DNA from: Pseudogemmobacter sp044142105
Lineage (GTDB): Bacteria > Pseudomonadota > Alphaproteobacteria > Rhodobacterales > Rhodobacteraceae
DNA length: 64,000 bases
Direction of reading: 5' to 3'
Assembly (NCBI RefSeq): GCF_044142105.1
Contig: NZ_JBGTYM010000001.1
Coordinates: 62,001-126,000 of the forward strand
Below are positions 35,410-44,017 of the stretch, piece after piece; position 1 is the first letter of the stretch; each line of letters opens with the position of its first letter. A model generated the notes under the pieces. It did not search any database. It saw only the letters and a list, made by a program, of their open reading frames with translations, and was not told where the DNA came from. The translations under genes were made by a program, and so were the position numbers.

Positions 35410-37425
35410 TCAGATATGATCCCGCGCAATGCTTTCCTTCCAGCTTCTGCGGTAAAGGCTTTCACCATTCTCGCTGACAGTCAGATGCATCTCGACATGG
35501 AAATGCGTGGCATCGCAGGACAGCGTGCCGTGGCTTTCATGACGGAAGCGGCCATCCTTGCGGATGATCTCGCACATGGCTTCGGTCTCGCAGCGGGCCG
35601 AGAGCGGATCGTTGCCGGTGATCCGGTAGCGCGCCATGGCATGGCTGCGCACGGTGGTCGCGATATCGGGCATTTCGGTCGCGTAGGTCCAGCGCGGGAA
35701 ATCCACCACGCTTTCGCCGGTCAGCAGGTCTCGCAAGACCCGCCGGCGCACGTTTGCCTCCGCCGGATGGTCGATCCGGGGCAGGGGCGGGGCCGCTTCG
35801 GGCGGATCGAAGGGGCGCAACGCGGCATCAGCCTCGCGCCGCGGGCGCACGGGCAGCTCCAGCCGACATCCGGCCAGATCAAGCGTCAGCGTCGCAAGCG
35901 CGGGGCTGGGCCAGGCGATGGGCCAATAGCTCGTGGAAAGTGACAGGGCGATGCGATGGCCCGGGGGAAAGGCATGGGCGATGTCGTCCAGGTCGACCAC
36001 GGCCTCGGTCCATTCCTCCGGCACCAGCGCCTGGGGCGCGCCGTGGCCCCGATGGTGGCAAAGGTTGAGAAGACCCAGCGCCACGCGGGTCGAGGCGCCA
36101 TCGGGGGCCACGTCATTCAGGCGCACCGCGACCAAGGCCTGCGGCTTGTCCGACCGGAAGCGCAGGCGAAGCTGCGGCGCGCCCATGATCTCGGTGCGGG
36201 CGGCAAGCGGCGGCAATGTGAAGACCAGCGAGCCGCCATCATCCTCGCGCTGGTCGGGCGGCCAATCGGCGTTGTCGCCATAACGGCCGACTTCGCCCGC
36301 GGCCAGGCCAACCCAAAGCGGAGAGCAGATTGCGGCCTCGCCCGTGCCGGGCTGCGGCGACAGGGTATTTCCGTTGGAAAGATAGTGGCTCTGCCAGGCG
36401 ATCCTCGGGCTGGGCCAGCAGTCCTCGGCCACCCAGCGGCCGGGGCGCTCGGTGTAGCAGGTTTGCGGTGCCACGCTGTCCTGCATCCAGACCCGCAGGG
36501 CGGGCTCGTCCATGATTCCGGTTTCCCGGCCCTTCATCCAATGGTCGCACCAGCGGATAACCTCTTGCAGCCAACCGATTTCCGGTGCGACGCTGGCATC
36601 CTGCGGGTAGGAATGCGCCCAGGGTCCGATCAGCCCGCGCACTGGGGATTTGAGCCCCGCGACCAGCCTCGGCACAGCTTCGGAATAATTGTCGGCCCAA
36701 CCCGAAACGGCGTAGACCGGTATCTTGATGGCGCCGAAATCTTCACAGACTGACCCCTGCTTCCAATAGTCGTCACGGCGCTGATGGGCCAGCCAGGGCA
36801 GGATCCAGGGCGTATTGGCCCGCATCCGCGCCTGCCACATCTCGCGCCATTGCGGGCCGACGATCTCGGGGTCGGGGGGCAGGTCCTGGCTTGCGAACAT
36901 GGTCTGCGACCAGTCGAAATTGTCCTTCGACAGGCAGCCGCCGATATAGTGCACATCGGTTGCATAGCGATCATCGGTCGACCCCACGGTGATGATCGTC
37001 TTCAGTGCCGGAGGCTGCCGTGCAGCGATCTGCAAGCCGTTGAACCCGCCCCAGGATATTCCGATCATCGCGACCTGGCCGTCGCACCAGCCCTGCGCCG
37101 CAATCCATTCGATCGCGGCAATGCCGTCCAACTGCTCGGTCACGGTATATTCGTCGTCGATCAGCCCTTCGCTGTCGCCCGTGCCGCGAATGTCCAACCG
37201 CATCGAGGCATAGCCATGACCGGCGAAATAGGCGTGCCATTGGTGATCGCGGCCGCGCGTTCCGTCGCGTTTGCGATAGGGCAGATATTCCAGAATCGCA
37301 GGCACCGGCCCCGAACCCTCGGGCAGCCAGAGTTTCGCCGCAAGCAGGGTGCCGTCGGGCATCGGGATCTTGATGTCTTCGATCACCTTGATCTGGTGGG
37401 TGAATACAGTCCGCTCGATCGGCAC
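35410..37425 (-). CDS. CocE/NonD family hydrolase
   Basis: A 671-residue serine hydrolase of the X-prolyl dipeptidyl peptidase/cocaine esterase class. I chose the GTG at 37425 because AGAGGAG lies just upstream; the longer TTG frame to 37461 would put that ribosome site inside the gene. Visible are IPMPDGTLLAAKLWLPEG, YRKRDGTRGRDHQWHAYFAGHGYASMRLDIRGTGDSEG, nucleophile serine in MIGISWGGFNG, Asp in SGWADNYSEA and His in IGPWAHSYPQD, then the jelly-roll C-terminal domain. It hydrolyses an ester or amide and may supply the amine or acyl part used by the divergent genes. No signal peptide. Confidence 0.88.
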   Translation of the reverse strand: MPIERTVFTHQIKVIEDIKIPMPDGTLLAAKLWLPEGSGPVPAILEYLPYRKRDGTRGRDHQWHAYFAGHGYASMRLDIRGTGDSEGLIDDEYTVTEQLDGIAAIEWIAAQGWCDGQVAMIGISWGGFNGLQIAARQPPALKTIITVGSTDDRYATDVHYIGGCLSKDNFDWSQTMFASQDLPPDPEIVGPQWREMWQARMRANTPWILPWLAHQRRDDYWKQGSVCEDFGAIKIPVYAVSGWADNYSEAVPRLVAGLKSPVRGLIGPWAHSYPQDASVAPEIGWLQEVIRWCDHWMKGRETGIMDEPALRVWMQDSVAPQTCYTERPGRWVAEDCWPSPRIAWQSHYLSNGNTLSPQPGTGEAAICSPLWVGLAAGEVGRYGDNADWPPDQREDDGGSLVFTLPPLAARTEIMGAPQLRLRFRSDKPQALVAVRLNDVAPDGASTRVALGLLNLCHHRGHGAPQALVPEEWTEAVVDLDDIAHAFPPGHRIALSLSTSYWPIAWPSPALATLTLDLAGCRLELPVRPRREADAALRPFDPPEAAPPLPRIDHPAEANVRRRVLRDLLTGESVVDFPRWTYATEMPDIATTVRSHAMARYRITGNDPLSARCETEAMCEIIRKDGRFRHESHGTLSCDATHFHVEMHLTVSENGESLYRRSWKESIARDHI

Positions 37426-37434
37426 GGTGGTGTC

Positions 37435-37533
37435 TCCTCTTGCTGAACCTTCAGACAACAACGGCCAGCCGGCAATCAGCGAGGCTTGACCGATGTTCCG
37501 AGTACACTATTGTACGACTGTTCAGCAAGAGGA
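37435..37533. promoter_or_regulatory. Divergent control region: 14-bp inverted repeat and TetR-type palindrome
   Basis: TCCTCTTGCTGAAC (37435-37448) and its exact inverse GTTCAGCAAGAGGA (37520-37533) flank the region, so both divergent genes have the same leader including the ribosome site. Between them GTACACTATTGTAC (37502-37515) is a 14-bp palindrome with one mismatched pair, of the kind TetR dimers bind. It overlaps a plus-strand promoter candidate: TTGACC at 37486-37491 and TATTGT at 37508-37513, 16 bases apart. The adjacent BetI-like regulator is the likely binder. Confidence 0.6.
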
Positions 37534-37537
37534 AGCC

Positions 37538-39589
37538 ATGCCGCGCGATCCCCGCTACGACATCCTGTTCGAACCCGTAAAGATCGGCCCGAAGACGGCG
37601 AAGAACCGCTTCTTTCAAGTGCCCCATGCCAGCGGTATGACGAATGCCGCGCCGCAGGTGCGGGCGGCCTTCCGGGGGATGAAGGCCGAGGGCGGCTGGG
37701 GCGTCGTGTGCACGGGGGCGGCTTCGGTCGACCCTTCTTCCGACGACAGCCCCTTTCCCTGCGCGACGATCTGGGATCGCGCCGATATCGCCGCGCACCG
37801 GGTGATGACCGAAGCGGTCCATGCCCACGGCGCTCTGGCGGGGATCGAGCTGTGGCATGGCGGGGCGGCTGCGGTGAACCGCACCACCCGTCTGCCGCCC
37901 TTGTCGCCCTCGGGCGTGCCCTGGATGGCGACGCATGTGCCCTTCATGTCCGCCGCTCGGCCACGGGTGATGGATGCGGGCGATATCCGCGAGCTGATCC
38001 GCTGGCATTCCGAGGCGGCACTGCGGGCCGAGGCGGCGGGGTTCGACATTCTCTATGTCTACGCCGGCATGGGCTATCTGCCCTATCAGTTCCTGCTTTC
38101 GGATTATAATCACCGCACCGATGCCTATGGCGGCTCGGTTCGCAACCGGGTGCGGCTGGTGGAAGAGCTGATCGACGCCGTGCGCGAGGCGACCCATGGC
38201 CGCTGTGCCGTAGCGCTGCGCGTGTCGATGCAGGAATTGCGCGCGCGCCGGTCCGATTCGGCCGAAAGCGAAGCGCATGAGGTGATCGGGCTTCTGAAGG
38301 ATGCCCCCGATCTTTTTGATGTAAAGATGGACTATTCCGGCACGGATTGCGGCCCGAGCCGCTTTGTGCCCGAGGGCAGCCACCGGCCTGTGGTCGATTT
38401 CATGAAACAGATCACCGACAAGCCGGTCGTCGGTGTCGGTCGTTTCACCAGTCCCGACACGATGGTGCAGATGCTGCGCGACGGCGTTCTGGACCTCATC
38501 GGGGGTGCGCGGCCTTCCATCGCCGACCCTTTCCTGCCGCAGAAGATCGACGAAGGGCGCGAAGAGGACATCCGTGAGTGCATTGGCTGCAACATCTGCA
38601 TTTCCTCCTGGCATGACGGGGTCTGGGTGCGCTGCACGCAGAACCCGACGGCCGGCGAGGAATGGCGGCGCGGCTGGCACCCGGAACGCCCGCGCGCATC
38701 CGGCGAAGGGCAGGTTCTTGTGGTGGGCGGCGGGCCTGCCGGCCTTGAGGCGGCACTGACGGCGGCACGGCGCGGCTTTCGCGTGGCGCTTGCCGAGAAA
38801 GCCGATACGTTCGGCGGGCGGCTACGATTTGAAACGGCGCTGCCAGGGTTGAGGCAATGGGGCAGGGTGGCGGACTATCGCCTTGGCCAGCTTCGGAAAA
38901 TGGCGAATGTCTCGCTCTATGCCGGATCGGATCTGTCGGTGGATGATGTGGTCGAGTTTGGCGCGGATCATGTGGTGGTCGCGACCGGGGCTCAGTGGAC
39001 AAAGGCCCTGTTGGGCGCCAGCGAATTGCCCGAAGGCGCGGCGGACGGGCCGCGCGTCTATACGCCCGACGATCTGGCGGCGGGCGCGCAGCCAGAAGGT
39101 CCGGTCACCGTTTTCGATTTCGACAACTATTATCTTGGCAGCGCGATTGCCGAAGACCTTGCGGCGAAGGGTCTGCCCGTGACCTATGTCACCAGCGCCG
39201 GCGCGGCTTCGGCCTGGAGCTTTCTGACCAATGAACAGGGCCATATCCACGCGGCACTTGCCCTCCGGGGCATCGGTTACCGTACCCTTCAGCGCGTCAC
39301 TGGCTTTGACGGGAACAAGGTGGATCTGGCGCAGATGATGAGCGGCGAGCCGTCCAGCCTGACCGCAGGCTCGCTGGTGATCGTTGGGCTGCGGCTGGGG
39401 CGCAGCGCGCTGTATCAAGAGCTTGTGCAGCGCGGTCTTAGCGTCCATCTGACCGGAGACGCCAATGCCCCGGGGGCCATAGCCCATGCCGTCTGGCAGG
39501 GCCATCGCACCGCCGAGGGTCTAGGTCTTTCCAATGTCATGATCCGGCGCGATCCCGGCCCGGCCGCCTTGCCGCAGGTGGCGCAATGA
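37538..39589 (+). CDS. Trimethylamine-dehydrogenase-like flavoprotein (FMN/4Fe-4S/NAD(P)-domain)
   Basis: A 683-residue NADH:flavin oxidoreductase of the TMADH/DMADH/histamine dehydrogenase family. The ATG at 37538 follows GAGGAAG. Order: TIM barrel with FMN (residues about 1-340), 4Fe-4S site Cys348, Cys351, Cys354 and Cys366 in ECIGCNICISSW, then a dinucleotide domain starting VLVVGGGPAGLEAAL. Aligned from memory to TMADH, the FMN-linking Cys30 is Ala31, cage Tyr60 is Ala61, Trp264 is Ser267, His172 is Met178, while Tyr175, Asp270 and Trp358 are kept. So it is probably an N-demethylase or amine dehydrogenase of another substrate, with non-covalent FMN. It overlaps the next gene by 4 bases. 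Confidence 0.88.
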   Translation: MPRDPRYDILFEPVKIGPKTAKNRFFQVPHASGMTNAAPQVRAAFRGMKAEGGWGVVCTGAASVDPSSDDSPFPCATIWDRADIAAHRVMTEAVHAHGALAGIELWHGGAAAVNRTTRLPPLSPSGVPWMATHVPFMSAARPRVMDAGDIRELIRWHSEAALRAEAAGFDILYVYAGMGYLPYQFLLSDYNHRTDAYGGSVRNRVRLVEELIDAVREATHGRCAVALRVSMQELRARRSDSAESEAHEVIGLLKDAPDLFDVKMDYSGTDCGPSRFVPEGSHRPVVDFMKQITDKPVVGVGRFTSPDTMVQMLRDGVLDLIGGARPSIADPFLPQKIDEGREEDIRECIGCNICISSWHDGVWVRCTQNPTAGEEWRRGWHPERPRASGEGQVLVVGGGPAGLEAALTAARRGFRVALAEKADTFGGRLRFETALPGLRQWGRVADYRLGQLRKMANVSLYAGSDLSVDDVVEFGADHVVVATGAQWTKALLGASELPEGAADGPRVYTPDDLAAGAQPEGPVTVFDFDNYYLGSAIAEDLAAKGLPVTYVTSAGAASAWSFLTNEQGHIHAALALRGIGYRTLQRVTGFDGNKVDLAQMMSGEPSSLTAGSLVIVGLRLGRSALYQELVQRGLSVHLTGDANAPGAIAHAVWQGHRTAEGLGLSNVMIRRDPGPAALPQVAQ

Positions 39590-41085
39590 CCCGGCGGCCG
39601 CGTCGCGCGCCGGGCGGCATCCGGCAGCTTCCCTTTGGTCAGGTGCCCCGGCTGTATGATCCGCTGAAGGTGATCTCCGACGATCAGGTGGCGGCGATCC
39701 ATGCCGCCGCGCTTGAGGTGCTGCTCCGTCTGGGCATGCGGGTGCTGCATGAAGGCGCCCGCGCCCGGTTCAGGGCGGCAGGCGCCACGGTCCGGGAGGA
39801 TATGGTTCATCTCGACCCCGCCATGATCGGCGAAAGGCTTGCGACAGTGCCGGCCCAATTCACCCTGACGGCCCGTGACCCAGCCAAATCCCTTCGGCTG
39901 GGTGGCGGGCATTGCGTCTTCGCTTCTGTCGGCGGTCCGGCCTATGTGATGGACCTTGATCGGGGCCGGCGCGACGGAAGCTTTGCCGAGATGTGTGATT
40001 ACCTGCGGCTGGTGCAGGTGCTGAACGTGATCCAGCATGAGGGCGGCTGTCCGTTCGAGCCGATGGATCTTCCGGCAAACACCCGCCACCTGGACATTTA
40101 CCGCGCCCAGATCGGCCTTCTGGACAAGAACTGGCAGACCCAGACCCTGGGTCATGCGCGCACGATGGACGGGCTGGAGATGGCGGCCATCGCCGCCGGA
40201 ACCACGCCCGACCGCCTGCCGCCAACGCTTCTGGGGATCATCAACACCAATTCCCCCCGGCAACTGGACATTCCGATGGCCGAGGGGCTGATCGCCATGG
40301 CCGAACATGGCCAGGTCAATGTCATCACGCCCTTTACCCTGGCAGGCGCCATGTCGCCGGTCACGCTCGCCGGGGCTCTGGTGCAGCAACATGCCGAGGC
40401 GCTGGCGGGGATCGTGCTCACCCAGATCGTGCGGCCCGGCGTGCCGGTGATGTATGGCGGGTTCACCAGCAATGTCGACATGCGCTCGGGCGCGCCCGCT
40501 TTCGGCACCCCGGAATATGCCAAGGCCGCCGCTGCCTCGGGGCAATTGGCCCGCCATATCGCCGTGCCGTTCCGGTCCTCGAACGTCACAGCCGCCAATG
40601 CGGTCGATGCCCAGGCGGCCTATGAATCCCAGATGGCGCTTTGGGGCGCGGTGATGGGCGGGGCGCATCTGATCGAGCATGCGGCGGGATGGATGCATGG
40701 CGGCCTGACCGCCAGTTTCGAAAAGCTCATCCTCGATGCCGAGATGCTTCAGATGATGCAGGCCTTTCTTGCGCCGCTCGATTGCCGCCCCGAAGCGCTG
40801 GCACTTGAGGCCATGGCCGAGGTCGGCCCCGGCGGTCACTTCTTCGGTGCGGCTCATACGATGGAGCGGTATGAAAGCGCCTTCTATGCGCCGATGCTGT
40901 CGAATTGGGACAATTACCCGCAATGGCTGCAGGCGGGTGCCACCGAAGCCCCCGCGCGGGCGAACGCGATCTGGAAAGAGCTTCTGACGCAATATGAGGA
41001 ACCCGCGCTCGACCCCGGCCGGGCCGAGGCGTTGGATGCCTATGTCGCCCGCCGCAAGGAAGAGGGCGGGGCCCCGATGAACTGA
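39586..41085 (+). CDS. Trimethylamine methyltransferase (MttB) superfamily protein, non-pyrrolysine type
   Basis: A 499-residue MttB-superfamily protein, starting by overlap with the flavoprotein stop. Family landmarks: DDQVAAIHAAALEVLLRLGMRVLHEGARARF, CVFASVGGPAYVMDLDRGRRDGSFAEMCDYLRLVQ, GIINTNSPRQLDIPMAEGLIAMAEHGQVNVITPFTLAGAMSPVTLAGALVQQ and MHGGLTASFEKLILDAEMLQ. The frame has no internal amber codon, so it belongs to the group that includes glycine betaine, carnitine and proline betaine methyltransferases rather than pyrrolysine MttB. Known members pass a methyl group to a corrinoid protein; none is encoded in this window, so the acceptor is unknown. Confidence 0.88.
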   Translation: MTRRPRRAPGGIRQLPFGQVPRLYDPLKVISDDQVAAIHAAALEVLLRLGMRVLHEGARARFRAAGATVREDMVHLDPAMIGERLATVPAQFTLTARDPAKSLRLGGGHCVFASVGGPAYVMDLDRGRRDGSFAEMCDYLRLVQVLNVIQHEGGCPFEPMDLPANTRHLDIYRAQIGLLDKNWQTQTLGHARTMDGLEMAAIAAGTTPDRLPPTLLGIINTNSPRQLDIPMAEGLIAMAEHGQVNVITPFTLAGAMSPVTLAGALVQQHAEALAGIVLTQIVRPGVPVMYGGFTSNVDMRSGAPAFGTPEYAKAAAASGQLARHIAVPFRSSNVTAANAVDAQAAYESQMALWGAVMGGAHLIEHAAGWMHGGLTASFEKLILDAEMLQMMQAFLAPLDCRPEALALEAMAEVGPGGHFFGAAHTMERYESAFYAPMLSNWDNYPQWLQAGATEAPARANAIWKELLTQYEEPALDPGRAEALDAYVARRKEEGGAPMN

Positions 41086-41397
41086 ACGGGCGGGCGCGCG
41101 GTGACGCGCCGCCCGAATGGCGCAAAGGACCTCTGCATGGCGTCCATATGTGCCGGGTGTCCTTGCGAAATTCTCGCCTTACCCCATTGCGCCGATCCGG
41201 CCTTTCCATCAGGTTCTGGGCCTGCTGCCCCATCCCGGGGATGCGACTGCCACTTTCACCGGGGCCTTCAGGGCAGCAGCCATGGCAAAGGAAAAGATCA
41301 TGCCGCATTCACCCGATATATCTGTGTCTTGCGCGCCTTTGATCCCGGCACCGCCGCTGTGGCCGGCAAGCAAGCCCGCCGTCACGGAGTGCGCCAA
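41086..41397. other. Intergenic leader, 312 bases, with predicted RNA structure
   Basis: Separates MttB from the MaoC-phosphotransacetylase gene. Just after the MttB stop a GC-rich stem with one bulge can form (GGGCGGGCGCG at about 41089-41099 with CGCGCCGCCC), a possible terminator. Then CTGCTGCCC (41222-41230) pairs exactly with GGGCAGCAG (41271-41279), enclosing a smaller hairpin CATCC-CGG-GGATG (41231-41243). A 94-codon frame (41117-41401) overlaps the next start as ATGA, but it has no ribosome site and no recognisable features, so I do not call it a gene. Confidence 0.45.
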
Positions 41398-42786
41398 ATG
41401 AGGCTGGTCAACCGGACCTTCGACGAATTGCAGCCGGGCGACACCGCCGAATTGCGCCGCCTGATCACGCAGGACGATCTTTACGGTTTCGCGTCTGTTT
41501 CGGGCAATTTCAATCCGATGCATTTGCCGAATGAGGATGGTGATGGGGATGGCCATCCCGACGGCATCGCCCCGGGCATGTTTGTGGCTTCGCTTTTGTC
41601 GGCGGTCCTTGGCTCGCGCCTGCCCGGACCCGGCACATTGTATCGCCGTCAGGGGCTGGAGTTTCATCAGCATGTCCGCGAAGGGGATGAGCTGATCACC
41701 AGGGTCACCGTGCTGTCTAAGGCGCCAAATGGCGAGGTGACATTGGCGACCGAGATCCGCCGTGTCGCCGATGCGGCGCTCGTCCTGTCGGGTGAGGCGG
41801 TCGTCATCGCCCCCACCTTCAAATTCGACCGCGACGATATCGAGGTGCCTGGTCTGATCGTCCAGCGCCACCGCCATTTCGACGCTTTCCTTGAAACCGC
41901 CCGGCCCTTGCCCGCGCTGGTGACGGCAGTGGTCTGCCCGGAAGAGGCCAATTCTCTGGACGGCGCGCTGCTGGCGATGAAGGAATCGATCATCACGCCG
42001 ATCCTTGTCGGCCACGCCGCGGCAATCCGTGCCGCCGCGGCCGCTCTGGGCGCCGACCTGACCGGGATCGAGATTGTCGAGGCCGCCACCCATGCCGAAG
42101 CCGCCGCCTTGGCCTGTGCGCTGGTGCATGAGGGCCGGGCGCAGGCGGTGATGAAGGGGCATCTGCACACGGACGACCTGCTGAAACCCATGGTCGACCG
42201 CGACAAGGGTCTGCGCATCGGGCGCCGCTTCACCCATGTCTTCGTGATGGATGTGCCGGGCCAGCCGCATCCGGTGATGGTCACGGATGCGGCGATCAAC
42301 ATCGCCCCCGATCTCGCGACCAAGGTGGATATCTGCCAGAACGCCATCGACCTTGCCCTGTCGCTGGGAATGGAGCCGAAGGTTGGCGTCCTTTCGGCGG
42401 TCGAGACGGTGAACCCGGCGATCCAGTCCTCGATCGACGCGGCGCTTCTGTCGAAGATGGCCGATCGGGGGCAGATTAGGGGCGGGCTGGTCGAGGGACC
42501 GCTGGCGATGGACAATGCCGTGGATCTGGCGGCCGCCCGCAGCAAGGGGCTGAAGGGCGGGGTGGCCGGTCAGGCCAATATCCTTGTCGTGCCTGGAATC
42601 GACGCGGGCAATATGCTGGCCAAGCAACTTGCCTTCATCAGCCATGCCGAAGGCGCGGGCCTTGTTCTGGGGGCGAAAGTGCCGGTGATCCTGAACTCGC
42701 GTTCGGACAGCAGCATGTCGCGTCTGGCCTCTTGTGCTGTCGCTGCCATCCATCACTTCCATGTGCTGGGCGCTACCAAGGCATGA
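41398..42786 (+). CDS. MaoC-like hydratase/phosphate acyltransferase fusion
   Basis: A 462-residue bifunctional protein. Residues about 1-140 are a MaoC/hot-dog (R)-enoyl-CoA hydratase domain (ITQDDLYGFASVSGNFNPMHLPNED, GIAPGMFVASLLSAVLG). Residues about 150-462 are a phosphate acetyl/butyryltransferase (EANSLDGALLAMKESIITPILVG, HVFVMDVPGQPHPVMVTDAAINIAPDL, SAVETVNPAIQSSIDAALLSKM, VEGPLAMDNAVD). It would convert acyl-CoA and phosphate to acyl-phosphate. The ATG at 41398 has CGGAG upstream. The acetate-kinase gene follows after 22 bases, giving a route to ATP by acyl-phosphate. Confidence 0.9.
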   Translation: MRLVNRTFDELQPGDTAELRRLITQDDLYGFASVSGNFNPMHLPNEDGDGDGHPDGIAPGMFVASLLSAVLGSRLPGPGTLYRRQGLEFHQHVREGDELITRVTVLSKAPNGEVTLATEIRRVADAALVLSGEAVVIAPTFKFDRDDIEVPGLIVQRHRHFDAFLETARPLPALVTAVVCPEEANSLDGALLAMKESIITPILVGHAAAIRAAAAALGADLTGIEIVEAATHAEAAALACALVHEGRAQAVMKGHLHTDDLLKPMVDRDKGLRIGRRFTHVFVMDVPGQPHPVMVTDAAINIAPDLATKVDICQNAIDLALSLGMEPKVGVLSAVETVNPAIQSSIDAALLSKMADRGQIRGGLVEGPLAMDNAVDLAAARSKGLKGGVAGQANILVVPGIDAGNMLAKQLAFISHAEGAGLVLGAKVPVILNSRSDSSMSRLASCAVAAIHHFHVLGATKA

Positions 42787-42808
42787 AATGGGCTGGGGAG
42801 GGCCGGGC

Positions 42809-44017
42809 ATGACAGGTCGGACGGCGGGGGCGAAGATGGGCGGCATCCTGACGCTGAATGCGGGCTCGTCCTCGCTGAAATTTGCGCTGTTCGGCCCGGC
42901 GGGCGAGGCGCCGCTTGCAACCGGGCTGGCCGACCGGATCGGCCTCCAAGGCAGTCTGAGGCTCAAGGACAGCGCAGGCGCGGCCCTGCCGGTCGCGCCC
43001 GGAAGCCTGACGAGCCATGCCCAGGCGTTGCACTGTGTCCTCGACAGCCTGCACGCGGCCTTTCCGGGCATTGGCGTGGGGGCGGTCGGGCACCGTGTCG
43101 TGCATGGCGGCCCGGAGCGCGCGACTCATGCGCTTGTGGACGCGGCGCTGCTGGACGATCTGGCAACCCTGTCGCCCTTCGCGCCGCTGCATCAGCCGCA
43201 CAATCTGGCGGGCATCCGTGCAGCCATCGAAGCCTTCCCCGAAGCGCCGCAGGTCGCCTGTTTCGACACGGCCTTCCACCGCAGCCATCCCTGGGTGAAC
43301 GACACCTATGGCCTGCCGCGCCAGCTGTATGACCTGGGCGTGCGCCGCTATGGGTTTCACGGCCTGTCCTACGACTATATCGCCGGTGAACTGGCCCGCA
43401 GCGCGCCCGCGCTGGCGCAGGGCCGCGTCGTGATCGCCCACCTGGGGAATGGCGCCTCGCTTTGCGGCCTGCTGGCCGGGCGTTCGATCGCCTCGACCAT
43501 GGGCTTCTCGCCGCTGGATGGGCTGCCAATGGGCACAAGGCCGGGGCAGCTCGACCCAGGGGTGATGCTGTTCTTGATGGACCAGCAGGGCATGAGCCCG
43601 CAGGACATCTCGGACCTTCTCTACAAGCAGTCGGGACTTTTGGGCCTTTCCGGCCTCTCGAACGACATGCGCACGCTCGAGGCCAGCCCGGCGCCAGAGG
43701 CGGCGCAGGCCATCGAGTATTTCACGGCCCGGATCCGGCTCGAGATCGGCTCGATGGCGGCGGCCTTGGGCGGCATCGACGCCCTGGTCTTCTCGGGCGG
43801 CATCGGCGAGAACTCTGCCCTCGTGCGGGCCAAGGTCTGCGCCGGCATGGGCTGGCTGGGAATCGAGATCGATACGCTGGCCAATGAAGCCCATGCCAGG
43901 GTGGTCTCGGCGGCGGGGGCGGCGACGGATGTGCTGGTCGTGCCGACGAATGAAGAACTGGTGATTGCAAGGGCCACGCGCGCGCTGGCCGGCGGCGGTG
44001 AAAGGACGGCGGCATGA
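42809..44017 (+). CDS. ackA: Acetate/propionate-family kinase
   Basis: A 402-residue ASKHA kinase that forms ATP and a carboxylate from acyl-phosphate, or the reverse. GGGGAGGG 7 bases upstream selects the ATG at 42809 over in-frame ATGs at 42788 and 42836. Landmarks: ILTLNAGSSSLKFALF, VGHRVVHGGPE, ACFDTAFHRSHP, RRYGFHGLSYDYIA, HLGNGASLCGL, DGLPMGTRPGQLDPGVMLFL and FSGGIGENSALVRAKVC. Paired with the upstream phosphotransacylase. It overlaps the CoA-transferase A gene by 4 bases. Confidence 0.93.
   Translation: MTGRTAGAKMGGILTLNAGSSSLKFALFGPAGEAPLATGLADRIGLQGSLRLKDSAGAALPVAPGSLTSHAQALHCVLDSLHAAFPGIGVGAVGHRVVHGGPERATHALVDAALLDDLATLSPFAPLHQPHNLAGIRAAIEAFPEAPQVACFDTAFHRSHPWVNDTYGLPRQLYDLGVRRYGFHGLSYDYIAGELARSAPALAQGRVVIAHLGNGASLCGLLAGRSIASTMGFSPLDGLPMGTRPGQLDPGVMLFLMDQQGMSPQDISDLLYKQSGLLGLSGLSNDMRTLEASPAPEAAQAIEYFTARIRLEIGSMAAALGGIDALVFSGGIGENSALVRAKVCAGMGWLGIEIDTLANEAHARVVSAAGAATDVLVVPTNEELVIARATRALAGGGERTAA

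Noticed and set aside
39586..41085. Pyrrolysine-containing MttB
   Set aside because: The reading frame contains no internal amber codon and no pyl genes are in the window.
41222..41279. Cobalamin riboswitch, considered because of the GCTGCCCC and GCGACTGCCACT stretches near a methyltransferase
   Set aside because: The conserved 3' kissing-loop and AGCCAGGAGACC-type box are not found downstream, and the spacing of the fragments is wrong.
41117..41401. A 94-codon frame ending in ATGA overlap with the MaoC-phosphotransacylase gene
   Set aside because: The overlap is suggestive, but there is no ribosome site, the product has no recognisable features and the frame covers a nested RNA hairpin. 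It could be a leader peptide; I leave it uncalled.
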